A stretch of DNA of 10,167 nt from Candidatus Profundicultor aquiphilus (GTDB taxonomy: Bacteria > Atribacterota > Atribacteria > Atribacterales > Caldatribacteriaceae). The notes beneath the pieces were generated by a model. That model saw only the letters and a list, made by a program, of their open reading frames with translations, searched no databases and was not told the origin of the DNA. The position numbers and the translations under genes are program-made. The first letter of the stretch is position 1. Each line of letters opens with the position of its first letter. The DNA lies in contig JABUEZ010000056.1 in NCBI GenBank assembly GCA_013314795.1, positions 1-10,167 on the forward strand. Reading direction: 5' to 3'. Below are positions 1-6,917 of the stretch, piece after piece.

Positions 1-61
1 AAACCCAAAAAAAGGTAAAAAAAAAGATTTCCTGAAAAAGCTTCGCTTTTTTCCAGATCAT
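1..61 (-). CDS. 5' end of the gene after murB, probably FtsQ/DivIB (partial)
   Basis: An ATG at 61-59 shares bases with the murB stop (ATGA arrangement), and the frame stays open for 20 codons to the window edge. The visible peptide is MIWKKAKLFQEIFFFTFFWV: a very short basic tail followed by a strongly hydrophobic, Phe-rich run. This looks like the start of a signal-anchor membrane segment. In dcw clusters the gene after murB is very often ftsQ/divIB (sometimes after ddl), a bitopic divisome protein with a short cytoplasmic N-terminus and one membrane helix, so the peptide fits. Ddl is soluble and fits poorly. No strong Shine-Dalgarno is visible, so translation probably depends on coupling to murB. 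T9 and T7 runs make this stretch prone to sequencing or slippage errors. The identity is inferred from context because the rest of the gene is outside the window. Confidence 0.55.
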   Translation of the reverse strand, partial: MIWKKAKLFQEIFFFTFFWV

Positions 62-993
62 TTCCACACTTCCACTTCGTTCTCGAGCAAAATACCCTTT
101 GCGCGATAAACCTCTCGGCGAATCCACTCCATAAGGCCCTCCACCTGCGACGCCGTAGCCCCTCCCAGATTAACAATGAAATTGGCATGTTTGGGAGAAA
201 CCTGAGCTTGACCTAACCTCAACCCCTTAAAACCCATTTCCTCTATGAGACGGGCTGCATAATACCCTGGGGGATTACGAAAAATGCTCCCAGCTGATGG
301 CCACTCCAGGGGTTGAGCACTCTTCCGCAAAGAAGAAAACGTTCCAACCATTTCCCAAGACCGTTCCGTAGCCTGAGGAAAAAGCTTCAAAACAACCCTG
401 AGAATTACAGTATTTTTTCGCTTCAAATTCGAATACCGGTAAGAAAAACAAAGTTCACTTTGATCTTTCCACTCTTTTTGACCCTCTTCGTTTCTCCACA
501 AAACTCTTTCCACCAGGTTGCCGATCTCTCCCCCAAAACATCCGGCGTTAACGAGCACCGCTCCTCCCACCGTTCCAGGCACCCCAAACAAAAACTCACA
601 TCCTCCCAACTCGTGCTGGATACAGAATTCAACAGCTTTTTTCAGTAAAGCCCCTGCCCCAATTTCCACTCGAGATTCATCAAGTCGCTTTAAATCAGTA
701 AAGTCCCCTCGTAAACGGAGAACAATTCCCTTAAAGCCTGAGTCACTAACCAGAATATTCGAACCCCGGCCCAAGATACGCCAGGGAATTTGATTTTCTT
801 CACACAGAGCAACAACTTCCTCCAGGTGTTCATCATTTTGCACGTCGAGAAGGGCTAAAGCTTGCCCCCCAATTCTGAAAGTAGTAAAACACTTCATCTC
901 CGGACACAACGTGATGCGCAAACCCCTTATCTGGCGAAATCTCGCTTCTACTCTTTCCCATTTCTTCCACAGAGCATTGCACCAACTTTCCAT
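58..993 (-). CDS. murB: UDP-N-acetylenolpyruvoylglucosamine reductase
   Basis: This cytoplasmic flavoenzyme uses FAD and NADPH to reduce UDP-GlcNAc-enolpyruvate to UDP-MurNAc. The product is 311 aa, the usual size. Visible motifs are the TTFRIGG entry to the FAD domain (37-43), GRGSN (75-79) and GVPGTVGGAV (137-146), which are FAD-binding elements. SYRYS follows (184-188), then AGSIFRNP (234-241) with Ser236 as the likely proton donor, and a C-terminal acidic motif with Glu306 as the likely catalytic Glu. The start is ATG at 993-991, behind AGGTGAT at 1002-996. It overlaps the murC 3' end by 46 nt, the longest overlap in the window. A later Met33 would cut too close to TTFRIGG and lacks a Shine-Dalgarno. 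The stop TGA overlaps the ATG of the next gene. The N-terminal 30 or so residues are slightly longer than needed but comparable with the Bacillus type. The family is certain and the start is fairly secure. Confidence 0.97.
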   Translation of the reverse strand: MESWCNALWKKWERVEARFRQIRGLRITLCPEMKCFTTFRIGGQALALLDVQNDEHLEEVVALCEENQIPWRILGRGSNILVSDSGFKGIVLRLRGDFTDLKRLDESRVEIGAGALLKKAVEFCIQHELGGCEFLFGVPGTVGGAVLVNAGCFGGEIGNLVERVLWRNEEGQKEWKDQSELCFSYRYSNLKRKNTVILRVVLKLFPQATERSWEMVGTFSSLRKSAQPLEWPSAGSIFRNPPGYYAARLIEEMGFKGLRLGQAQVSPKHANFIVNLGGATASQVEGLMEWIRREVYRAKGILLENEVEVWK

Positions 994-2351
994 ACATCAC
1001 CTGCACCCATGGTAATTATGATATCTCCTGCCTGCAAAACGTTCTCGCACTCTATCACGGCTTCCTCAAAACTCTTGACCAGCCTAACCTCGCGAAACCC
1101 CTGTGTTACCATTTCCCGATACACCAGTTCCGTCGAAACCCCAGCAATGGGTTTCTCGTTGGCAGAGTAAATGGGAAGAAGAATTACCTGGTGCGCCTTC
1201 TTTAGCGCTTCGGCCATCTCTCGATAAAGCCTTCCCGTCCTGGTATACCGGTGAGGCTGAAAAACCACCACAACCCTTCCCCCGGTAAAATTCAACGCTG
1301 CGTTCAGGACCACCCTCATCTCCGTGGGATGATGGGCATAATCATCGATGACCAAAGCCCCCTGGAAGGTACCGATTTTCTCAAACCGCCTTTTCACCCC
1401 TCGAAAAGAAGCCAAGGCCTCCTGAATGTCCCCAACCCGAACACCCAACTCAACACCAACAGCCACACAGGCCAGAGCATTCTCCACATTATGGACACCA
1501 GGGAGATTTAAACGGAAATCAGCGATTTTTATCCCTCTTCGAAAAGCTTCAAAAACAAATCCATCCCTCTTCTCAACCACAACTCTCCCGCAAAAATCAA
1601 CGCTTTCATTCTCGATCCCATAGGTCAAAATATTGGGGAAATGCTTTTTCCCCAGAATGTCGGCCACGTTTGGATGATCACCACAGGCCACCCCAAAGCC
1701 GCCTGCCTTAATCCCTCCCAAAAACATAACGAAGGCGTCTTTCTCTTTTTCGATATCTCCGTAAAACTCCAGATGATCGTCCTCGATGTTGGTCACCACT
1801 GCACAGAAAGGGGAAAGTCTTAAGAAAGAGCCGTCACTTTCGTCGGCCTCGGCCACAAAAAACTCCCCTTTCCCCTCTTTGGCATTGCCACCAATATCTT
1901 CCAGTTCTCCCCCGATTAAAACGGTCGGCTCCAAACCTGCCATTTCGAGGAGCAAGGAAATCATGGAAGTCGTGGTAGTTTTACCATGGGTACCAGCCAC
2001 TGCAATTCCTTTTTTGCGGTTCAGAAGGAAGGCCAGCATTTCGCCCCGAGGAATAATCAAAAGATTTAACTTTCTTGCTTCTTCCAACTCTTCATTGTTC
2101 TCTGGAATTGCAGAAGAAACCACAACTGCTTCCGCCTCCCTTACCTGCTCGCGGCTGTGCCCGATGAAAACGGTCACTCCTTTTGCCCGCAAGCGGACAA
2201 TCGCCTCATTCTCCACAAGATCTGAACCACTAACACAGTACCCGGCCTCCCGCGCAAGCAAAGCCAGGCCACTCATCCCGGTACCACCAATACCTATAAA
2301 ATGAAGACGGAGTGGTAATCTCTCCAAATTCACACCCAACCGCTCAACCAA
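948..2351 (-). CDS. murC: UDP-N-acetylmuramate--L-alanine ligase (TTG start)
   Basis: This cytoplasmic ATP-dependent ligase adds L-Ala to UDP-MurNAc, the first stem-peptide residue. The product is 467 aa, normal for MurC. The N-terminal UDP-binding domain carries FIGIGGTGMSG (18-28). The central ATPase domain has the P-loop AGTHGKTTTT (119-128), EADESDGSF (168-176), and GVHNVENAL (285-293), the adenine-contact motif. The C-terminal domain has RRFEKIG (321-327), DDYAHHPTE (336-344), QPHRYTRT (365-372) and MGAGDVW (448-454). All key motifs are intact. The start is TTG at 2351-2349: there is no ATG before residue 26, which lies inside the nucleotide-binding motif, and AGGAG sits 8 nt upstream. 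It overlaps the end of murG by 8 nt and the start of murB by 46 nt. The stop is TAG, the only stop in the window that is not TGA. A GTG at residue 7 is a possible but less well-placed start. Confidence 0.97.
   Translation of the reverse strand: MVERLGVNLERLPLRLHFIGIGGTGMSGLALLAREAGYCVSGSDLVENEAIVRLRAKGVTVFIGHSREQVREAEAVVVSSAIPENNEELEEARKLNLLIIPRGEMLAFLLNRKKGIAVAGTHGKTTTTSMISLLLEMAGLEPTVLIGGELEDIGGNAKEGKGEFFVAEADESDGSFLRLSPFCAVVTNIEDDHLEFYGDIEKEKDAFVMFLGGIKAGGFGVACGDHPNVADILGKKHFPNILTYGIENESVDFCGRVVVEKRDGFVFEAFRRGIKIADFRLNLPGVHNVENALACVAVGVELGVRVGDIQEALASFRGVKRRFEKIGTFQGALVIDDYAHHPTEMRVVLNAALNFTGGRVVVVFQPHRYTRTGRLYREMAEALKKAHQVILLPIYSANEKPIAGVSTELVYREMVTQGFREVRLVKSFEEAVIECENVLQAGDIIITMGAGDVWKVGAMLCGRNGKE
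996..1002 (-). promoter_or_regulatory. Ribosome binding site of murB, inside murC
   Basis: AGGTGAT lies 2 nt before the murB ATG and is wholly within the murC coding region. It matches the 5' part of the anti-Shine-Dalgarno complement (GGAGGTGATC), which explains the short spacer. It supports the upstream murB start and hence the 46-nt overlap. Confidence 0.6.
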
Positions 2352-3450
2352 TCTTTTTTCTCCTCTCTCGCCAAAAATCTCTCACGATTTCCTGAGCAAT
2401 GATAGACGCGGCATTTTTCAAATACTGAGCATCCCCAGAGTAGCATCGTTCTGTCACCAGCATTGCCCGAATCTTTTCGCCAAGAATGTTCGGAGACAAT
2501 ACCTGCTCTTCGATAATTTCCACCGGTTGATGTTTCTTCAGCCACAACGCATTGTAAACCTGATGAGACTCTGTCGCTTCGGCATAAGGCACCAGGATGC
2601 TGGGCAAACCGAAGAAAAAAAGCTCAAAAACAGTATTCGCCCCCGCTCTGCAGATGGCTAAATCCGAAACTGCGTACGCCATTCCCGGACAGGGAAGGAA
2701 AGGATAAACTCGATAAGGAAAAGAAAGGCGTCTGGCTTTTTCCTGGACCTGGAGGAAATTCTCCTTTCCAGTTATATGAATCACCTGCGTTGCATTCTCA
2801 TCCAGAAAATCCAGAGCTTGCAAAAAATTCTCGTTGATGACCTCTGAACCTCTGCTTCCACCCATAACCAAAATCGTACGGCGTCCTGGTTCTAACATCA
2901 GTTCTTTCAATGCTTCCTCTTTTCTCCCTTTCCACTCCATAACTTCCTCCCGCAAGGGGTTCCCAACCACCTTCACGGTTTTGTATCCTTCAAGATATGG
3001 AACTGTATCCTGTGCGGAAACAAAAACTACTTTTGCCCATCGAGCTAAAATCCGATTGGCAAGACCAGGGTATACATTCTGCTCGTGAACATAAATGGGA
3101 ATCCGAAGTAAACGCGCCCATATCCCTCCAAGGAGAGAGAGGTAACTCCCCATCGCCAAAAAAACACGGGGTCGGTAACGCAAAAAATACCATCCTCCCA
3201 GTAAAAATCCTACCAGATTTTCACCCAAAAGGCGAAAAAATCCCCAATCAAAATGCCGATTCCAGCCTCGAGCAACAAGATAAACCATTCGAAAACCCCT
3301 GTCACGGACAAGCTCTCTCTCCATCCCTCTTTTTGTTCCCAAAAAGATTATATCCCAATCAGTTTGTTTGCGAATCTCAAGAGCAATGCATAACGAAGGA
3401 AATACATGACCCCCCGTGCCGCCTCCGGCTACAAAAATACACGGCCTCAT
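2344..3450 (-). CDS. murG: UDP-GlcNAc:lipid I N-acetylglucosaminyltransferase
   Basis: This GT28-family enzyme acts at the inner face of the cytoplasmic membrane and adds GlcNAc to lipid I to give lipid II. The product is 368 aa, normal size. The N-terminal Rossmann domain opens with the glycine loop GGGTGGH (9-15), followed by a second loop MGSYLSLLGG (100-109) and HEQN (122-125). The C-terminal donor domain has GNPLR (163-167), GGSRGS (197-202), CRAGANTVFEL (267-277, with Glu276 the likely UDP-GlcNAc contact) and ATESHQVYNA (292-301). The frame stays open 66 codons further upstream, but that part reads antisense-like residues over ftsW. The ATG at 3450-3448 places the glycine loop at the usual distance and forms an ATGA overlap with the ftsW stop. 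GGGAG (3466-3462) lies 11 nt upstream. The second loop departs from the usual GGYVSGP. Family assignment is secure. Confidence 0.97.
   Translation of the reverse strand: MRPCIFVAGGGTGGHVFPSLCIALEIRKQTDWDIIFLGTKRGMERELVRDRGFRMVYLVARGWNRHFDWGFFRLLGENLVGFLLGGWYFLRYRPRVFLAMGSYLSLLGGIWARLLRIPIYVHEQNVYPGLANRILARWAKVVFVSAQDTVPYLEGYKTVKVVGNPLREEVMEWKGRKEEALKELMLEPGRRTILVMGGSRGSEVINENFLQALDFLDENATQVIHITGKENFLQVQEKARRLSFPYRVYPFLPCPGMAYAVSDLAICRAGANTVFELFFFGLPSILVPYAEATESHQVYNALWLKKHQPVEIIEEQVLSPNILGEKIRAMLVTERCYSGDAQYLKNAASIIAQEIVRDFWRERRKKIG
2360..2364 (-). promoter_or_regulatory. Ribosome binding site of murC
   Basis: AGGAG lies within the longer purine run GAGAGAGGAGAAAAAAGA, 8 nt before the TTG at 2351, inside the last codons of murG. 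The strong site with ideal spacing is the main reason for choosing a TTG start for murC. Confidence 0.65.
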
Positions 3451-4613
3451 TGATTTTCTGTCTCCCTCCGGTTCCGGGCAATATTGAATAAAATCCCTAT
3501 GCTGGCCATAAGAACAAGTAAAGAGGAGTTTCCATAGCTCAAAAGAGGGAAGGTAATACCGGTAATGGGGAAAAGGCGCAAAACCGCCCCCATATTGACA
3601 AAGGCCTGCAGGATCATCATGGCCACAATCCCCATCGCCACAAGACACTGAAATTCATCCCTTGCTTCTAAGGCTATTTTCCAACCCCGCCAGAGAATTA
3701 TACCCAAAAGTACCACCAGAGACAAAGTGCCCAGAAGACCCAGCTCCTCCCCCACGATGGCATAGATGAAATCCGTATGTCGATCGGGCAAAAAGAAGAA
3801 TTTTTGTCGACTCTCGCCCAGTCCTCGCCCCCAGAGCCCCCCAGAGCCAAGGGCGATGAGCGATTGGAGAATGTGAAAACCTTTTCCCAGCGGATCTTTC
3901 CAGGGATCAAGAAAAGCAACAAAACGATCCTTCCAGTACTCTTTTCCCCTCACCAGAACCAAGAAAAGACCCGTAGGCATGAGAATAACCCAAACCAGAA
4001 GAAGATGCAGGACTTTCCCCCCACCCAGAAAGAGCATCACAAAAGTCAACAAAAGAAGAAATGTGGCCGTACCAAGGTTTGGTTCAATCAAAACCAGAAG
4101 ACAGATAATTCCCACCAGGATAAAAAAGGGGACCACACCCCGCCAAAAATCTTCCACTCGATCCTGATGAGCGGCCAAAGCATCCGCCATATACAGGACA
4201 ATAACCAGCTTGGCCATTTCTGAGGGTTGAAAGTTAAAAACCCCTAAATTGATCCACCGGTTTACCCCTGCTCCCTGTCGGCCTACCCCAGGGACGAAAA
4301 CCAGCACCAGCAACACGAGCGTAAAAAGTAACAAGAGCTTGCTCTGTTCCCGTAGTCGAGAAAGTGGGAAAAAACTCGTTATCACACCGGTAATAAGTCC
4401 CAGCACAATTCCAAAAAGATGCCTCTGAAAGAAATAGAAGGCATCACCGTACGCGTACAGTCCCGTGGTCATGCTGGCGCTGAAGACCATCACAATCCCA
4501 AACAAAAGCAAAACCATCACCGACCAAAAAAGCCAGGGATCAATTTCCCACCACCATTTTGCCCTTTTTTCCATTCGAGCAATCGCAATTGAAGCGTTTT
4601 TAAACCAGATCAT
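3447..4613 (-). CDS. ftsW: Septal peptidoglycan glycosyltransferase FtsW (SEDS family)
   Basis: This polytopic SEDS protein polymerises lipid II into glycan strands at the division septum, working with the class B PBP FtsI. The product is 388 aa with about ten hydrophobic helices spread from residue 28 to 378. SEDS signatures are visible: VNRWI (117-121), FQPSE (128-132), the extracellular loop LPDRHTDFIYAIVGEELG (275-292), whose Asp281 is the presumed catalytic residue, and TFPLLSYGNSS (354-364). The last normally reads SYGGSS; Asn362 is unusual. RodA is the paralogous alternative, but the position between murD and murG argues for FtsW. The start is ATG at 4613-4611, overlapping the murD stop as ATGA, with AGGTGAT at 4623-4617. 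Met14 is a weaker alternative without a Shine-Dalgarno. The stop overlaps the murG start. Confidence 0.96.
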   Translation of the reverse strand: MIWFKNASIAIARMEKRAKWWWEIDPWLFWSVMVLLLFGIVMVFSASMTTGLYAYGDAFYFFQRHLFGIVLGLITGVITSFFPLSRLREQSKLLLLFTLVLLVLVFVPGVGRQGAGVNRWINLGVFNFQPSEMAKLVIVLYMADALAAHQDRVEDFWRGVVPFFILVGIICLLVLIEPNLGTATFLLLLTFVMLFLGGGKVLHLLLVWVILMPTGLFLVLVRGKEYWKDRFVAFLDPWKDPLGKGFHILQSLIALGSGGLWGRGLGESRQKFFFLPDRHTDFIYAIVGEELGLLGTLSLVVLLGIILWRGWKIALEARDEFQCLVAMGIVAMMILQAFVNMGAVLRLFPITGITFPLLSYGNSSLLVLMASIGILFNIARNRRETENQ

Positions 4614-5950
4614 ACAATCACCTGATGCACGAGCCTTCGAAAATGTTCTCCTCTTTCCTCAAAACTTTTATACTGATCCCAACTGGTACAGGCCGGAGAA
4701 AGAAGAACAGTGTCTCCTTCCTGTGCTATCTTTTTGGCTATTTCCACCGCTTCGGAGAGAGAAGAAACAAGGTGCATCGAAAGGTTTGATGGCACAAAGC
4801 GCGACACGACCAAGCGTGACACACCGTATATAATGACCGCTTTAACCTTCCCGGAAGCAAAAACTCCGGTAAGTTCTGAGAAATCTTCGATCTTGGCCTT
4901 ACCACCCAGAATGAGAATCACCGGACCCGGTACTGCTTCGACAGCAACTTTGGTCGCCGCAGGAGTCGTGGATTTTGAATCGTTGAAATAATGAACTCCG
5001 TTGACACAACCAATCCATTCCAACCGGTGTGGCAAACCATGAAAACTTTCCACTGCCTGAGCAATCGGTCCCTGGTCAATTCCGACGGTTCTCGCCACTG
5101 CCACAGCGACGAGGAGATTCTCCCAGTTATGTCGGCCCGGCAACGAACACTGCCCTAAAGAGAGAATTTCCCGATCGCTCACTCCGGCCTCCCTTATCGC
5201 TTTCTCCCGTACGTAAAACCCCTCCCGTAATCTCCCAGAAGCCGTTACAGGAACAATCTGAGCTCTCAGGTTTTTAACCAGGCGAGCTTGCCACGATGGG
5301 CAGGTAAAATTCAAAATGGCAATATCATCTCGCCTCTGGTTTTCAAAGATCTTTTGTTTTGCCCGGAAGTACCCCTCCAGGGTCTGATGATAATCCAGAT
5401 GGTTCGGGGAAAGGTTCAGGAACGCAGCAATATGAAAACGAGCCTTTATCGTCCGCTCTAACTGGAAACTGCTCAACTCAACAACTCCCCAGTCCCATCT
5501 CCCCTGCGCTTCCAGACTCTCAACGAGAGCAGTACCAAAGTTTCCACCCACAAAAACCGAAAGCTGAGCCTCCCGAAGAATATGCCCAATAAGCGCCACG
5601 GTGGTACTCTTTCCACAGGAACCGGTAACGCCGATAAGAGGAAAAGTGATGAAACGGGTTGCAAACTCAATCTCGCTTACCACCGGTATTCCCTTTTCGG
5701 CAAGAAAAGCAAAAAGGACATGATGAGGAGGAAAACCGGGGCTTGTGATACATTCCTCAACAGAAGAAAGATCAAAGCTCAAGAGCTTTGATGGTGGAAC
5801 AAATTGAAAGCAAGAATGATTTCTCAATTCTCCCGGAATCGATTCCCAGGATATATGGTCATCAGTCGCGATGACTCTTTCCCCACGGTGGAGAAGATAA
5901 CAGGCTACGGCATATCCAGTTTTACCCAAACCCAAAATCAGAAAAGACAT
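4610..5950 (-). CDS. murD: UDP-N-acetylmuramoyl-L-alanine--D-glutamate ligase
   Basis: This cytoplasmic ATP-dependent ligase adds D-Glu to UDP-MurNAc-L-Ala. The product is 446 aa, typical for MurD. The N-terminal domain starts with the nucleotide-binding strand FLILGLGKTG (3-12). The ATPase domain has the P-loop GVTGSCGKSTT (107-117), ELSSFQLE (158-165), NLSPNHLDYH (179-188) and GRHNWENLL (272-280). The C-terminal domain has LPHRLEWIG (306-314), NDSKSTTPAAT (323-333) and LSPACTSWDQYKSFEERGEHF (417-437). Cys111 in the P-loop, where Asn or Asp is usual, and GGKAK in place of the common GGxDK are mild oddities. The frame extends 13 codons upstream of 5950 into mraY, but the ATG at 5950 puts the first strand at residue 3, as in relatives, and has GGTGA (5959-5955) just upstream. 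The gap from the mraY stop is only 4 nt. The murD stop overlaps the ftsW start. Confidence 0.97.
   Translation of the reverse strand: MSFLILGLGKTGYAVACYLLHRGERVIATDDHISWESIPGELRNHSCFQFVPPSKLLSFDLSSVEECITSPGFPPHHVLFAFLAEKGIPVVSEIEFATRFITFPLIGVTGSCGKSTTVALIGHILREAQLSVFVGGNFGTALVESLEAQGRWDWGVVELSSFQLERTIKARFHIAAFLNLSPNHLDYHQTLEGYFRAKQKIFENQRRDDIAILNFTCPSWQARLVKNLRAQIVPVTASGRLREGFYVREKAIREAGVSDREILSLGQCSLPGRHNWENLLVAVAVARTVGIDQGPIAQAVESFHGLPHRLEWIGCVNGVHYFNDSKSTTPAATKVAVEAVPGPVILILGGKAKIEDFSELTGVFASGKVKAVIIYGVSRLVVSRFVPSNLSMHLVSSLSEAVEIAKKIAQEGDTVLLSPACTSWDQYKSFEERGEHFRRLVHQVIV
4617..4623 (-). promoter_or_regulatory. Ribosome binding site of ftsW, inside murD
   Basis: AGGTGAT lies 3 nt before the ftsW ATG and within the final codons of murD. 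It has the same sequence and almost the same spacing as the murB site. It supports the ATG that overlaps the murD stop over the in-frame ATG 13 codons later. Confidence 0.55.
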
Positions 5951-5954
5951 CCTT

Positions 5955-5959
5955 TCACC
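5955..5959 (-). promoter_or_regulatory. Ribosome binding site of murD, overlapping the mraY stop
   Basis: GGTGA lies 4 nt before the murD ATG at 5950, and its TGA is also the mraY stop codon. A ribosome ending mraY would sit on the murD initiation site, which favours re-initiation. This supports the shorter murD over a start 39 nt further upstream. Confidence 0.5.
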
Positions 5960-6917
5960 CACCCATTCCCCAAAAGGCAAAAAGAACACCTAAAAGTTGT
6001 ACGATCCAGAGTCGAACCGTAACCTGACTCTCTTTCATTCCCTTCAGTTCAAAATGATGATGCAGAGGGCTCATAAGAAAAATACGCCTTTTAAAAAACT
6101 TAAATGAAGCAACCTGCAGAACCACCGACAGAGTGTCGATGACAAAGACGATCCCCGCAAATACCAGAAACAGAGAATGTCCAGAAATAAGAGATACGAT
6201 CCCCATCAATGCCCCAAGAAGGAGAGACCCAGAATCACCCATAAAGATGCGCGCGGGCCAGAAGTTAAACCACAGAAAAGAGAGCAAAGCCCCTACCGCA
6301 GCCCCCGAAAGACTCGCAAACTCTGTGTGACCACTTCGAAGTGACAAAAACGCAAAAAATGAAAAGCTCAAAACTCCACACCCTCCAGCCAAACCATCGA
6401 GTCCATCTACAATGTTGAACGCGTTGGTTGAGGCAACAATCACAAAAAGTCCATACAGGAAAAACGATACCGGCCCCAGTCCCACCATTCCGTGCGAAAA
6501 GGGGAGAACAATTTGATGGGAGAAAAACCGTGAACCCCAGAAAAGAACAGCCATCCCTCCCAAAAGCTGGAAAAAAAACTTATACCGGGCTTTAATTCCC
6601 CAGGGCTTCCTCAAAAAACTCTTAAAGAAATCATCCCAAAAACCTGTGAGAAAGAACAAAAGGAGAAGTAAAAAAAGGCTTTGTGTTCTCCCATTAAAAC
6701 CACCGCTCACCAAAAGCCCGATTAACATAGCGATAATAATCACTACCCCACCCATGGTCGGGGTATTCTCTTTATGAAGATGGAGATTTGGACCCTCTTT
6801 CTTAATCTTCTGACCCACTCCCCATAGACTTTGCCACCGAATGAACAGGGGAAAAAGGAGAACCCCAGCCAGAAAAGATGTGATTACAGGCCATGTCAGA
6901 TAACCCCACTCAATCAT
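5955..6917 (-). CDS. mraY: Phospho-N-acetylmuramoyl-pentapeptide transferase (lipid I synthase)
   Basis: This integral membrane enzyme transfers phospho-MurNAc-pentapeptide from UDP to undecaprenyl phosphate, making lipid I. The product is 320 aa, matching the short (Bacillus-like) form, with about ten hydrophobic helices. Signature motifs are all present. HLHKENTPTMGG (46-57) comes first, then GFWDDFFK (92-99) with the Asp95/Asp96 pair. NAFNIVDGLDGLAGG (165-179) and FMGDSGSLLLGA (225-236) carry the Mg-binding Asp. SPLHHHFELKG (283-293) is the triple-His loop. The ATG at 6917-6915 overlaps the murF end by 8 nt. GAGGAG lies 13 nt upstream (6936-6931), a long spacer, so coupling to murF is likely. 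No other start is available upstream in this frame without a stronger conflict. The family is unmistakable. Whether it is sensitive to MraY inhibitors cannot be read here. Confidence 0.98.
   Translation of the reverse strand: MIEWGYLTWPVITSFLAGVLLFPLFIRWQSLWGVGQKIKKEGPNLHLHKENTPTMGGVVIIIAMLIGLLVSGGFNGRTQSLFLLLLLFFLTGFWDDFFKSFLRKPWGIKARYKFFFQLLGGMAVLFWGSRFFSHQIVLPFSHGMVGLGPVSFFLYGLFVIVASTNAFNIVDGLDGLAGGCGVLSFSFFAFLSLRSGHTEFASLSGAAVGALLSFLWFNFWPARIFMGDSGSLLLGALMGIVSLISGHSLFLVFAGIVFVIDTLSVVLQVASFKFFKRRIFLMSPLHHHFELKGMKESQVTVRLWIVQLLGVLFAFWGMGG

Noticed and set aside
35..57. A small hairpin (AAAAAGC, GAA loop, GCTTTTT) followed on the minus strand by a T9 tract, resembling a terminator after murB.
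   Set aside because: The stem is almost all A-T, the T tract starts 8 nt after it, and the whole stretch lies in an open frame that begins by overlapping the murB stop and encodes a plausible membrane anchor.
313..648. Open frame of 111 codons on the plus strand inside murB, and similar plus-strand frames throughout.
   Set aside because: They lie antisense to well-conserved genes, lack recognisable motifs and plausible ribosome sites, and have low-complexity Ser/Pro/Lys-rich composition typical of antisense shadows.
1786..2304. The longest plus-strand open frame (172 codons), inside murC.
   Set aside because: It is antisense to the murC P-loop and nucleotide-binding domain, has no recognisable domain, and its Ser/Pro-rich composition is what an antisense reading gives.
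3451..3648. Possible 66-residue N-terminal extension of MurG.
   Set aside because: It overlaps conserved ftsW codons in another frame, has no family similarity, and the ATG at 3450 fits the glycine-loop spacing and the ATGA junction.
5951..5989. Possible 13-residue N-terminal extension of MurD.
   Set aside because: It overlaps the mraY end, and the ATG at 5950 follows GGTGA and matches the usual MurD N-terminus.
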